The notes under the pieces: generated by a model
Databases searched by the model: none
What the model was told of the DNA's origin: nothing
Seen by the model: the letters and a program-made list of their open reading frames with translations, nothing else
Assembly: GCA_032209605.1 (NCBI GenBank)
Contig: JASFXZ010000008.1
Location: 4,588,001-4,652,000 of the forward strand
Origin: Mactromeris polynyma
Taxonomy: Eukaryota; Mollusca; Bivalvia; Venerida; Mactridae
Reading direction: 5' to 3'
DNA length: 64,000 nt
Made by a program: the position numbers and the translations under genes
Shown here: one piece after another, positions 50,212 to 63,032 of the stretch
Position numbering within the stretch: position 1 is the first letter of the stretch
How the letters are laid out: each line of letters opens with the position of its first letter

Positions 50212-53200
50212 TTATGTTCTTTCTCTTAACAGGATCCACAGTTTGGTTGTATGTATCCAGTACAAGAAGGGCGGCTTTCTGTTATTTATCTCTAGTTTAT
50301 CATACCCATTCACTTGTTCTATAATACCGTGTGTACGTGAATATACTGACAGATTATCACGATCTCCCAGTATTAGATATTTAAATCCTAACATCTCTTG
50401 ACCACCTGGCTCTAAATCTTCTGTCTTGTTATATCTGAAATATAACATATAATAGTATTCATAACTGCAAATTTCCTGTTCTATAGGAAATGGGCTCATA
50501 CATATTTTTATACGCCCTTTTGAAAAACGGGACGTATTATGGGAACACCCGTGGCGGGCGGCATCCACATATTGTCCGCTCTCTAAGTCAAACTTGGTGA
50601 AAATGTTTGTGGGCATAATATCTCGGCCGCTTGGAAACTGGTCTTAGTGAGGTTGTTTTAATATTGATGTTGAACAATAGCAAAACAGTGAAAATGGACT
50701 TGAAACTTGTGTTCTGAATTTTGAGGTGGTCTTTAGGCGAAGTTTTACTGTATTTCTAAATTAATAAATTCCGTCCTAAATAAGTTCATATCTCTGCATT
50801 TATAATAAAGTACAATGTGTATGAAAATGTACGCAACTTCTTAAAAACAGCAATTAGCCGTTAAAAGGACCAGCACTAATTTTTGACGACTGCATATTTT
50901 GGATATGCTTATATAAATCTTAATTTTAGGGTACTTTACTTTGTGGCAATGTTATCCGTGAACAAGCTGTATCACAATATTTATGAAATTTAAATTGGAT
51001 AAAGCACATTACTTACATCCATTTGGAGTACATCTGACCAAATCTAGTGATACCAGACTGAGCTGCAGCCACGTCTATATGTACATGTACTGGATTGTTG
51101 GGGGAATCTATCTGATGTAATCTATACAATGCTTTACCACCTGGGTAATTATGACGTGATGTATACATAAATACGCCCGTCGTACACAAGTTTCCACATA
51201 AATGTAACATGAAACCAACGGCCAACAGCTTCCGTAATAATGATTTATCTTTGTTGATCCACCTGAAAAGTGCACAAACCTGGTCAGTCACATACAACAC
51301 ACGGTCTTACTGCTAGAAAAACTAAATTATACTCATTAAAAGTGAAAAATGAAAACAATCATGCCACAAAATGTATGTATCTTGCATATGTTGCATCATA
51401 GTGTATGTTACTAATCATAAAACAATTGAAAGACAAAGTAAAAGCAAGCACTGGTGTAAATTGAGATATCTGAACAAGAATCCCTTAAAAACATACAGGA
51501 AACTATTGACAGTAAATCCAGAACATTTTTTTCATTCACTATGGACACTAGATTGCATAATTCATTTTAATGACAGAAGGAAATTCATATAAAGGTATTA
51601 TGTGCATCTTCACACACCGACGGTAATCAACCCTCGAGCTCTGCTCCAATACCCTTGGCAGATAGTTTGTCAATATGTGCTGTTGCAGACCACGTCACAT
51701 ATTGGTGCATTAGCATTCAGAGGGGGCTTCGATCAACCAAATAATCAAGTTATTTGTTACTAAGCAAAATTCTGCAAAATGTCCGCTGATAACTGACAAG
51801 CAAATGTTGCATTTTTCCACCTTCTATGCCACAATGACTGATATCTGAATAAAAGTATTTGATTGGAGCATGGTCATGCATAACCCATCCATAATATTGA
51901 TTGCAGAATTTGAATAGCTATCATCCAATGACAAAAAGACTACTGCTTAGCAACAAGAAGATTGTGAATCTGAAAATGAAATGATACTACATTTGACACA
52001 AAAATGAGAGTGTAGGTAACTTACATGAGATGAAGAGCTTCAGCGACCGCTGTATTACATACAGGAATCACGTAAATAATGAATCTCAGTTCTTTGTGAG
52101 GTAAGAATGAGTAGAGAAACACAAACAGCAATGCTGGTATGACAAGCTGTGATAATCTAGGAGATAGAAACAAACCCACTGGTACCAGGAATATACTGAA
52201 GGATAAAGCTCGAGGGAGTGCTGAATAAAAGTACCATAAAAATGGTAATGTCTGAGAGTTAGTTAAGAAATAAAGTGAATAAAAACACATTTAAAGGTAG
52301 ATAGCTTAGATTTTTTGTCAAAATATACAAAGCTGTAAACATGAGAAAATCGATAGTCAATGCCTCAAACAGATATACTCTTCAACACTTTTCTAAAATC
52401 CCACATACAGGAGTCCAAGACACAAGTTTTCCATCCTGACCAACACGCCGAGTTAGCGCTAGCATAGAAATTACCTGTTTAATAATTATGATGAATGTAG
52501 CAGTTAAACAATTTTACATATGATTAACAAGCCGAGGAATTTTGCAGATACATGTATTTGGTTAGCAAAATAATAAACTATTCCCAATAATTACATGTGG
52601 AGTTATACAAATAAAATGTATAGTAAAGGATACACCCCAGTTTGAACTTTGATTCAGTATAGTGTTATACCACAATACTTCACCTTCCGGCCATAAATAT
52701 CTCTGCCAGAAATACGAGTCAACAATCACTGTCATACCTGAAAATATACACACGCATACTTAAAGTACTCGGCATAGTATATACACAACATAAGTTTGTG
52801 TATTTTGAAATAAGAAAACAACTAAAAATGCCGCTTTACATGATGACTGGAATGTTCCACTTAAAACCTTGCAATGATGCTTTGATCACAACATGAACAG
52901 ACAGCTAAATATTGTACATAGCTTTTCATCTCAGAATGAATTACATTTGTGCCAAGTAAATACCGGTAACCATTTTGGAAGAGATAAATGGATGAACAGT
53001 TTGGCAAAAACATTGGACCCTAGAATGGGTGAAGGATGATGATATAAACTTACTTAATAAAACAACAGCAGCTGGTACGGCAATCTTGACGAGATTAAAC
53101 ATTGAAATTCTTCTCCAATATAAATCTAACAACAGAAGAATCCCAAGAAATATTGCTAATTCTGAACGAAATATCAAAATGGCTGCTCCAGACAACCAGA

Positions 53201-55215
53201 TGAATGACGTATGTAACTGTTTCAACCAGGATCTTAATGCAAACAGTACTGAAATACAGAAAATGGGACATAATAATATGGTACACAGCGTAACAATTAA
53301 ATATGAATATGATCAAATACATGAAAAGTCAAGGTTTCTACATTTATAAGTTTGTGCTTTTTTATTCGTCAACAATCATTGATATCTTAAGTGACAATGC
53401 AGATGGGCTTCACAATTCTTAACCCTGTCTGAAACTTGAAATGTGAATTTCTAAATACTGGCTTCTGCAAACAATGACTGTATCATAAATTATTCAACAA
53501 AAGCATTTATTGACAAAACTTTTTCAATTGACATTCTTAGAAACAAAATTAACCCTTTGAACAATTTTTCACTCGAGTCTCAAATTTCGAACATAGAAAA
53601 AAGTTTGACTAATATATATATGTGAAATTAGGTCAAGGACATAGCGAATTGAGAAATATATGGTACACATCAAATATATCATGCAACGACAAAAAACAGT
53701 CATTTAATAGATCTCAGCAAGTAATTGTAATGTGTAAGTACCACAGGAGATTGTCACATGTTCTATCCCTTTATTCCTATTAGAGTTCTCTCCCTTTACC
53801 CTTTCTATAGTATATGTATATAATTCATTCTTTAAATGGGCTAAAGATGTAGTATGTTCAGCAGGTCTAAGAAGAGGTCATGGTACTATATACTTGTGAC
53901 AATGTCCTGTGAGTAGAACATACCTAGGACCAAAGCAAATATGTTCGGAAGTGTCCTCGAACAATAAAACATGAAATGAAATTGTGTCAACGTAATCAGA
54001 AGTGTCAATTTCGCAGTCTGTGACCCAAACTTCTCACTTATTGCTGAGGTATACATCAACAATCCAACGAGTACAGCATTACCTAAACATAAACGCACTG
54101 AAAAAGAGAATAAATTTGTATCCTGGTATTTCAAATGATCATTTATTTTACTGTTGAGCAATAATTGAGAACGTTAACACAATAAGTGATGTGTCTAGAA
54201 CTGTTTGTGTTTCAACATATTGTGACTAGTTACCATGATATCATATGATATGAATCATATCTGAGTCAATAATAGAAGGATGGTATTCCAATAAAATGGT
54301 TAATCCACTTGGTAGTACGCATTGAAATGTCTTAATGAGATATATCTAATATGTTGAGATAAACACAGACCTATGTTCAAACAAACCAGACACAAAGAAT
54401 GATCGAACTTATGATTATATTTACCTTATAACATTGTACTACTGATAAAACTTTAAAAAAGTATTTACACCCCCATGGTTTTTATGTAAAATAATAAACC
54501 TTTAAGTGTTAATTGTATCTGCATAAAAAGGAATAGACAAGAGTTTATGAAGAGCTTCACACTTTTTCTGAAATTTACATAAAATGAAAATGTAAGCAAA
54601 TTTCACTACTTACCTACATACTGTTGATATAGTTTTGGTATTTCTAACACAGACAAGGTTTGTACTACAGGAAATGATGAAAATGCTACCGCAAGAGGAC
54701 CTAGAAATGTCCTCGGAACCACGCCCGGGAATTGTAGATGATCATACTGACAAAAATAAAACATTCATCAATAATCTTGAAACATATGTTTGCAAATTAG
54801 GATCATACGCACAATTTTACTATTCTGCATGAAAAATGCAATAAGTTAACGTTTTAAAAAAAACAGACTGCAGGGGAGAAATGTCATAAGGCATGTCGGT
54901 ACAATACCAGATCATGAAATAAATAAGAGTAGACATTTATCTCTATTTATGATCCACAATGTACTTGTAATGGAATCTGAAACAGTTAAAAAATAAACAG
55001 AAGGGTTTCTAAATTATCTGGACAATAATTGACACAATAATAGTCATACATGTATTTATTATATACCCCTGTACCTGGGAAATGTTGTTCTTGTACTGCA
55101 GGACATCATGTATAGCTTGAATGTTAAATGATTCCTCCACCTTTGTGTACGGACAAACAAACACATGGATCACCATGACAACAGCACTTAAACATTCCAC
55201 CAATGGAAAACCCAT
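50212..55215 (-). CDS. ALG12: ALG12-like dolichyl-P-Man alpha-1,6-mannosyltransferase
   Basis: Multi-pass ER enzyme of the GT22 family. It transfers mannose from dolichyl-phosphate-mannose in alpha-1,6 linkage to Man7GlcNAc2-PP-dolichol on the lumenal side, late in assembly of the N-glycan precursor. Coding exons: 55215-55075, 54746-54614, 54097-53924, 53248-53054, 52737-52634, 52251-52025, 51262-51017, 50434-50212. They join in frame to 1443 nt, 480 aa, near the 488 aa of the human enzyme. The first lumenal loop motif [11 protein letters not shown] is at residues 21-31 after an N-terminal hydrophobic segment. [29 protein letters not shown] and [18 protein letters not shown] follow. The family HKELRF motif is near residues 301-306 and [14 protein letters not shown] is in exon 7. 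Most of the protein is hydrophobic helices. The start is the ATG of MGFPLVE; an AG acceptor eight bases upstream implies a separate 5' UTR exon. Intron 5 is U12-type. Every exon aligns in order with the recalled vertebrate ALG12 sequence, so confidence is high. Confidence 0.95.
50508..50636. repeat. Interspersed repeat TACGCCCTTTTGAAAAACGGG (ALG12 intron 7)
   Basis: ACGCCCTTTTGAAAAACGGGACGTATTATGGG followed by CGGGCGGCATCC. The palindromic head matches repeats I recall as abundant in bivalve genomes. The start of a truncated pogo-like MITE follows directly. Confidence 0.5.
50639..50750. mobile_element. 5'-truncated copy of the pogo-like MITE (ALG12 intron 7)
   Basis: Shares the right half of the 34396-34572 element, including AAAACAGTGAAAATGGACTTGA and the end GAAGTTTTACTG followed by TA. 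The left terminus is missing or too diverged to place. Confidence 0.7.
52252..52633 (-). other. U12-type intron 5 of ALG12
   Basis: Read on the minus strand the intron starts GTATCCTTTA (52633-52624) and has a TTCTTAAC branch site (52269-52262) followed within 10 bases by the acceptor AG. The junction TGG GGT / ACA TTA gives NWGTLPFLWY, as expected for ALG12. Confidence 0.87.
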
Positions 55216-55223
55216 TCTTGTAT

Positions 55224-56759
55224 CTAAAAAAACACTGAAATGATTGTATTTCTTGTTAGGTTTAATTGCACATGATGACATAATCATATTCAATGAAACA
55301 TTGAATATAAACAGTTTAGAACAAATATCTCAAATTTGAAGAGTGACTCACATGCAGCACTTTCATAGAAGTGGAAATATAACAATTTCGGTTAGAATCC
55401 TCAGACAAGACATATTACTTGTCTTTATAATGGATCTAAAACTAGACAGACAAGAAATTAGGGCCATCTAACAGAAGTTAAAGTGGCTCTAAATAGCGTA
55501 AGAAACAAATTTCGTATGTATCTCGTTTATGAATGGGACGTTATCCCACCGCTGCCACCAGTAAAGCATTTCACCCTAATTCAGCAATAAAAGGGTTACT
55601 CATTTGTATTGTAAGGTCTCTTATGGTATTATATAAGGTACTGCGTCTACGTAGGTAGAGACTTGTAGAACTTGGTTACGTGATACATCCGCACAGAATA
55701 GCTCCTAACGAATACTGCCCTGAGACTAGGATCTCGTGCACCGAGATGCCAGGGTCATTAGCCAATCGGAGCCGTTCCTTCTGATGACGTACTGGGTCGC
55801 TTAGTTCTACCGAGACTAGGGTCGTTAACGTATCAACGGGCACAACAGTATATTCACCGGGTATATGTTGTCATACATTATAAATATGGCAAACGTAATA
55901 TTTAGTGTCCTTTGCTTAGTCTTTTACCTGTTTCACGATGAAACAACGTTGTCTTAACAACCAGAAACGAAAAACATCACAATTATACCCCGTACAAGTT
56001 TCAGTTTGACGTACCGCTACAAATGGAAATATTTGAAAAGGGGAAGTAACTATTACGCCCGGTATATAATAAAAGCCAACACCCCACGGACCTAGATTAC
56101 ACTACGGACTTAAATGCAACACGTTCATCGAGAAACATACGGGTTTGGACAACCATCTGTCTATACTCACATTAAACATCTACTGAAGTCCGTGCTTCAC
56201 TTAAATGAACTAATATTGTTGATATTATTATTTTGGTGAGATTTTCTTGCTATGTACTGTTATAAGCATAGAGCTATATCTGACTCGGAATATAAGAAAG
56301 TGCACGACCGTTTGTTCGACAAGTATCACCATGCTGCAGAGATTTAACAATACAATTGTTTTACTTGAAGAACGTAAGGTCATGAAATACTTACCATATT
56401 ATCAAAATATTCTTTTGAATGACCCTGGCGAGAGATTTCTTATTGTATATACATGTATATAGATCTAGCTGCCAGGAAAATAGAAGCACACATCTACATT
56501 GTATTGTAAATATACACTCATCCAAAGTTCTAACGCATCATATTTAACTTTGATAATTTTCTTAATTCTGTACTAAATGTTATGAAAACACAGAGTTTTG
56601 ATCATAAAGCATTATTTTTTTAAAAACCTTTCGCAAATTTGTTATTCGATGTTAAGTGCAACCATGCGGAGCGAATGATCGAATTTCGGTATTTTTGAAT
56701 TGCTGTCTTTCACATGATTTATTTTTCTAATTGTGTTGTTTTGTATTACAGTCGTTAAA
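55224..56759. other. Upstream region of ALG12, no gene recognised
   Basis: Must contain the non-coding first exon of ALG12. A GC-richer patch at 55.7-55.85 kb has CCAAT and CRE-like motifs and a duplicated GAGACTAGG. Nothing else recognised. Confidence 0.4.
55755..55800. promoter_or_regulatory. CCAAT and CRE-like motifs, candidate ALG12 promoter
   Basis: AGCCAATCGG and TGATGACGTAC lie in a comparatively GC-rich patch about 0.55 kb upstream of the first ALG12 coding exon. The coding exon is preceded by a splice acceptor, so transcription must start further upstream; this patch is a plausible site. Confidence 0.3.
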
Positions 56760-57330
56760 AAAGGGCAGGCCGCACTTTACAACCAATATAGAATGAAAAA
56801 CACGGCGGTAGGTATTTACTTGTTTATGTGACATACAATAATAAAACTGGTATCAAATGAAAGGTTATGCTCCCAGCTTTCCACCAACATAAAATTATTG
56901 AAAATTGGCGCATGCCTTGTTGTTCTAATTCGACTCTGAAAATGGGCATTTTTCAGTGAAATAAATTTCACTCATTATACTTACATTATGTGCATAAAGT
57001 GGACACCAAATACAAGGTAATGCTCTCAGCTTTCAAAAAATATAAACATTTTGAAAATCGGTGGCTTTTCTGCATCAGAATGTGACTAGGAAAATTAGCA
57101 AATTTTACGAAAATTATTTTCAATGTGTTTTGGTTCGAAAAACACGGCGGTAGAATTAAAAAATCGTATTAATCTACTGATATGCACAAATGTGGTACCA
57201 AATAAAAGATAATACTTTCAGCTTTCTATCAATCTAAAAATATCGAATATCGATGGATTTTATGCGTCAGAATTTGACTTTGAAATGATCAAGTTTTCCG
57301 AAAATAATTGGATATATTTGATAATCTGTA
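56760..57330. repeat. Decayed tandem repeat of about 155-190 bp
   Basis: GTATCAAATGAAAGGTTATG (about 56849), ACCAAATACAAGGTAATGCT (about 57005) and ACCAAATAAAAGATAATACT (about 57193) each precede a CAGCTTTC block, an AAAAT...GAAAATCG block and a TCAGAAT-GACT block. AAAACACGGCGGTAG occurs at about 56799 and 57139. Confidence 0.6.
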
Positions 57331-57339
57331 TATGTGTAA

Positions 57340-60300
57340 ATAAACTATATATCTCTAGACAATTGAAGTAATAAAGTTTATGTTATTTATATGTTAGCTT
57401 TCCGATGATATTTTACGTAGATTTGATAATCAAATGATATTTGCATTTTCTTTATTTTTTCTCGCGGTTTCGTCTGGTTTTGAAGACAGGACCATAGACC
57501 TTAATTTTCATTAATATCTATGATAAATGAACACATAATTATGACTACATAAGTGGGCGATACTAGCTTTCAAACGATATAAGTAGGATATTATCAAGTG
57601 AAAAAGTTCAAAATATCAGTTCGCCTTTTTGGAACACTTTATGAAACCACTGAAATTGGTTTGGTTTGATAAAGCATGAAGAAAATGTATCCAGTCCAAT
57701 TCCAAGGTATATGTACGAGTACATATATTTTCATAAGTTAAGGATCAAATATAGATTGTGTTCTACGATGATCACCAACAAATTAAAATATTTTTTATTC
57801 TTAGATGAATCAACTTTTCGCACATGGGTACCACGACCATTAGTTTTTGGACTCTGGATAGGTTCGTGAAAATCCAACCGTTTTGTTTTATGTTTTCGAA
57901 ATCAGTCAGGGAGCATATCATGATCACAAAGGTAATACACGATAGTTCTTTCCAACCGTCTGGACGGAAATATTCCAATTTAATAAACACCCAGACTGCA
58001 CCAGTATGTTGAATTACCTCCCTTTAATACATGCAAATTTAAAAACTGATATAAAATAGTTAAGGGATTGGCTAAATCAAAAAAATAATAGGAACTACAA
58101 CCATTTTTTATCTCAATGATCTTGGTGTGTAGCTATCTTTGGATTCAAAATTGACATATATTTGGTATAAGCTTGTAGATAAATTATCAACAAGACAAAT
58201 TTACGCTTTTAGACTCAAAACCAATTTAACGACATGCGGGGTACATGCCGGGGTCAACAAAAATGCTTATAAGTACCTACGTGTACATGGTGACTGATGA
58301 CCTAATAAACAAAAATAACGAACGAACAATGGTGGCCGAGGAAATGTTACATGTTCACTATTATTTTAAAAGGAAATGCTGTTGGTTTATTTTTTGTGTA
58401 CGGAATTCTCGGAAACGCACGAAGACTAACCCGAACAATGTCGAAATTGGCCGAATACGATATCTAGGAATTGATCCTCCGCCAAAGATCTGTAGAATCA
58501 AAGTACTGGGAGTGCTAACATATATTGTGATGAATCATAGTAATTGGGACACTAGTAGGAAAAAACATTTTGGTATTCGAATTGATCTTGCCATGAAGAA
58601 TAATGACATTTACTTATAAGCCAGGGAGTTTCATGAATAAGCCATATAGTGTTCACTGTGGTGACTTTGCAGAATCACATTGCTATAAGGAGCACAATTT
58701 GAAGTAGTTGTTTGATAGTTAAGGGGATAAGATAGCTACTGCAATTACAATCCCCAAACAAAAATGAACAGTGTATATGTAAGATAATCCCCGCTGTTCA
58801 ACTCAATATAACTCAACTCGCAAAATAAGGGACCTCCATCATTCTGTATATCAACTGATTCAACTACATATGTATTCGTAACACAGATTTTGTTTAATGA
58901 ATAAACAAAAATGAGCCTTGACATTGTTTTGTCTCCGTTTGATTTGTTTTCATTTATGTTGCACAACAAATCTTAACCTTCATATTGCAACAAATTTGCT
59001 TCATTCTGATTGCGCCGACAGTCTGTTTTAAAATATATTGCTTGTTGGCGTCAGTATGTAAAATTATGAGGTTGTTGCTCTTTGTTTACCATCACAACAA
59101 AGTAAACAAGTGCATGTGTCCAAGGCCGTCATGGACGAATCAACAGAAATTGACACAAATCGATAGAAAATAGCCAGATAATCAAATTATGTTATGAATA
59201 AGGCAATACACCAACAGATAGACTCCAGAGGATGAAGCAGACGCAACTTTATGAAGTCAATGTTGCTCATGCTCCTTTGGTATGAAATTTTCAAAGACGG
59301 AAGATAGGAGCTCAATGATGAACACAGGACTAGTTGCAGGAAAAACAGATTGGCGTAAATGGACACCGATAGAATTATAGAACATATTGTTTCCCAATTT
59401 GATGAACAGTGGTACATGGACTCTTTTCCACAATGGATACATCATCATTGGTGGTGCATTGAGTGTAAAGGGGACTGTTTTGGAAAGATTTTGATGAAAA
59501 TTAACGTTTTCTGCTGGAATTGCGACGTCAATGCAATGTAACGGCGATGACCCGCCCCCATGGTACCGACAGTGTATATTGTTTTATAGAGCCTTTATTT
59601 ACCAACCGACAGTTTTGAAATTTGGCATATTTTTTACAATAATGTTTTTGTTATGTCTGATCTGAGCCAGTGTTTTAAGGAAAGTCACCACCCCATTTAT
59701 AGCATATATAAATCTTCAATAATTTTTAGGCGTAGCTGTATAACATTGATGTTGATCTACATTTTTGACCAACCAAATGTCCTCGAAGCGGGCTTTTTTA
59801 AATCTGACCAATCATATTTTCACCCAAGAGGCACCAAACGGGATATCCGTTCACCCAAGGGGCAGCAAACGGATTTTCGTTAGATGTGTGTTCGTTAGCA
59901 GTTCAAATTTTGCTGGAAGCATGTATAGAATGACCCTGATAAGACTTAATTTTTTGTAAGGATTTATTTTTCAACATGTTGCAAAAAACATTATTTCATT
60001 TAACATTATTCTATCTACGCCTTTCTTCTTTTTTTAAAGATATTTCTTGTTTCGGTATAATAAAACAAACATCACATATTCTTTTCTTTGACAGACTTGC
60101 TGTGAACATTCAGAGACAGGTTCACACTACTACTGTACAACTATGTGATATCTATATTCTTTCTTGTATTGTTGGGTGGCCGTCATGTATGTAAGCAATA
60201 CCTGGAAATATGTCAACCAGTATTTATACAGACAGTTCCAAGGTTGCCTAGCTATTTTGTTGCCAATTACTCCACAAGTTACTATGCAATGTTGTTGCCT
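57340..60300. other. AT-rich stretch with only short orphan frames
   Basis: The longest frame is 124 codons on the plus strand (58245-58619), with no recognisable motif, signal peptide or exon context. A 60-codon frame at 59359-59541 rich in Trp, His and Cys (HHHWWCIECKGDC) looks more protein-like but has no neighbours. Neither is called as a gene. Confidence 0.35.
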
Positions 60301-60309
60301 TCTTGTTTT

Positions 60310-62665
60310 GTTTTGTAGTATTGTACCCCCTCCCCATATCACTTATTGTGTACTGCATGTATCTGTGTGAGAATGTCTTGTTTTGTAGTATTGTACCCCC
60401 TCCCCATATCACTTATTGTGTACTGCATGTATCTGTGTGGGAATGTCATGTTTTGTAGTATTGTACCCCCTCCCCATATCACTTATTGTGTACTGCATGT
60501 ATCTGTGTGGGAATGTCATGTTTTGTAGTATTGTACCCCCTCCCCATATCACTTATTGTGTACTGCATGTATCTGTGTGGGAATGTCTTGTTTTGTTTTG
60601 TAGTATTGTATCCCCTCCCCATATCACTTATTGTGTACTGCATGTATCTGTGTGGGAATGTCTTGTTTTGTAGTATTGTACCCCCTCCCCATATCACTTA
60701 TTGTGTACTGCATGTATCTGTGTGGGAATGTTTTGTTTTGTAGTATTGTACCCCCTCCCCATATCACTTATTGTGTACTGCATGTATCTGTGTGGGAATG
60801 TCTTGTTTTGTAGTATTGTACCCCCTCCCCATATCACTTATTGTGTACTGCATGTATCTGTGTGGGAATGTCTTGTTTTGTAGTATTGTACCCCCTCCCC
60901 ATATCACTTATTGTGTACTGCATGTATCTGTGTGGGAATGTCTTGTTTTGTAGTATTGTACCCCCTCCCCATATCACTTATTGTGTACTGCATGTATCTA
61001 TGTGGGAATGTCTTGTTTTGTAGTATTGTACCCCCTCCCCATATCACTTATTGTGTACTGCATGTATCTGTGTGGGAATGTCTTGTTTTGTAGTATTGTA
61101 CCCCCTCCCCATATCACTTATTGTGTACTGCATGTATCTGTGTGGGAATGTCTTGTTTTGTAGTATTGTACCCCCTCCCCATATCACTTATTGTGTACTG
61201 CATGTATCTGTGTGGGAATGTCTTGTTTTGTAGTATTGTACCCCCTCCCCATATCACTTATTGTGTACTGCATGTATCTGTGTGAGAATGTCTTGTTTTG
61301 TTTTGTAGTATTGTACCCCCTCCCCATATCACTTATTGTGTACTGCATGTATCTGTGTGGGAATGTCTTGTTTTGTAGTATTGTACCCCCTCCCCATATC
61401 ACTTATTGTGTACTGCATGTATCTGTGTGAGAATGTTTTGTTTTGTAGTATTGTACACCCTCCCCATATCACTTATTGTGTACTGCATGTATCTGTGTGA
61501 GAATGTCTTGTTTTGTAGTACTGTACCCCCTCCCCATATCACTTATTGTGTACTGCATGTATCTGTGTGGGAATGTCTTATGTTTTGTAGTATTGTACCC
61601 CCTCCCCATATCACTTATTGTGTACTGCATGTATCTATGTGGGAATGTCTTGTTTTGTAGTATTGTACCCCCTCCCCATATCACTTATTGTGTACTGCAT
61701 GTATCTGTGTGGGAATGTCTTGTTTTGTAGTATTGTACCCCCTCCCCATATCACTTATTGTGTACTGCATGTATCTGTGTGAGAATGTCTTGTTTTGTAG
61801 TATTGTACCCCCTCCCCAGATCACTTATTGTGTACTGCATGTATCTGTGTGAGAATGTCTTGTTTTGTAGTATTGTACCCCCTCCCCATATCACTTATTG
61901 TGTACTGCATGTATCTATGTGGGAATGTCTTGTTTTGTAGTATTGTACCCCCTCCCCTTATCACTTATTGTGTACTGCATGTATCTATGTGGGAATGTCT
62001 TGTTTTGTTTTGTAGTATTGTACCCCCTCCCCATATCACTTATTGTGTACTGCATGTATCTGTGTGGGAATGTCTTGTTTTGTTTTGTAGTATTGTACCC
62101 CCTCCCCATATCACTTATTGTGTACTGCATGTATCTGTGTGGGAATGTCTTGTTTTGTAGTATTGTACCCCCTCCCCAGATCACTTATTGTGTACTGCAT
62201 GTATCTGTGTGGGAATGTCTTGTTTTGTTTTGTAGTATTGTACCCCCTCCCCATATCACTTATTGTGTACTGCATGTATCTGTGTGGGAATGTCTTGTTT
62301 TGTTTTGTAGTATTGTACCCCCTCCCCATATCACTTATTGTGTACTGCATGTATCTGTGTGGGAATGTCTTGTTTTGTTTTGTAGTATTGTACCCCCTCC
62401 CCATATCACTTATTGTGTACTGCATGTATCTGTGTGGGAATGTCTTGTTTTGTAGTATTGTACCCCCTTCCCAGATCACTTATTGTGTACTGCATGTATC
62501 TGTGTGGGAATGTCTTGTTTTGTAGTATTGTACCCCCTCCCCATATCACTTATTGTGTACTGCATGTATCCATGTGGGAATGTCTTATGTTTTGTAGTAC
62601 TGTACCCCCTCCCCATATCACTTATTGTGTACTGCATGTATCTGTGTGGGAATGTCTTGTTTAGT
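60310..62665. repeat. Satellite of 70-bp units, about 33 copies
   Basis: The unit contains TCTTGTTTTGTAGTATTGTA, CCCCCTCCCCATATCACTTA, TTGTGTACTGCATGTATCTG and TGTGGGAATG. Seven units carry an extra TTTTG (75 bp). Copies are nearly identical. Overlapping frames of 60-185 codons on both strands are by-products of the repeat. Confidence 0.95.
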
Positions 62666-62707
62666 GAATGTGGCCATTGCTAGGCATTTGTGCTCTTTTT
62701 TATACAG

Positions 62708-63032
62708 TAGATAGTTCCCACATCTACAATATTTACCTCCCTTATTCTTAGTCATCAGCCTATTTGATTGGCAAAACTGATAAGCACATATATTAGTAAT
62801 TGCCAAATATGTGATAATTGAGAAAAATACCAAGATAATTTGCATGTGACAGCCACTTTCTTCAACTTTCTGAGCCATCTGCCCACATAAAGAATAAGTT
62901 ATTTTATATGTCTGCTTATTTTATAATTGTTATTACATTATATTCCCTATAAACTTTAAGAAAATTTGCCTATCAATATGGCGGACTATTCAGAACAAGA
63001 GAGGGAAATGTTATAAATGTGGGAACTATCTA
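62708..63032. mobile_element. 325-bp MITE, copy 2
   Basis: Near full-length homologue of 6262-6591 with the same ends (TAGATAGTTCCCACATCTAC ... GTGGGAACTATCTA), sharing long blocks such as GATAATTGAGAAAA and CCCTATAAACTTTAAG. It starts some 40 bp after the end of the 70-bp satellite. Confidence 0.85.

Noticed and set aside
58245..58619. 124-codon plus-strand frame as a gene
   Set aside because: No recognisable motif, no flanking exons and ordinary AT-rich composition; kept only as a note.
59359..59541. Trp/His/Cys-rich 60-codon frame as an exon
   Set aside because: Looks protein-like (HHHWWCIECKGDC) but I found no matching splice sites or neighbouring exons.
60310..62665. Many 60-185-codon frames on both strands
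   Set aside because: By-products of the 70-bp satellite; the frame shifts at each 75-bp variant.
60310..62665. CRISPR-like regular array
   Set aside because: Units are directly adjacent with no variable spacers, and the genome is animal.
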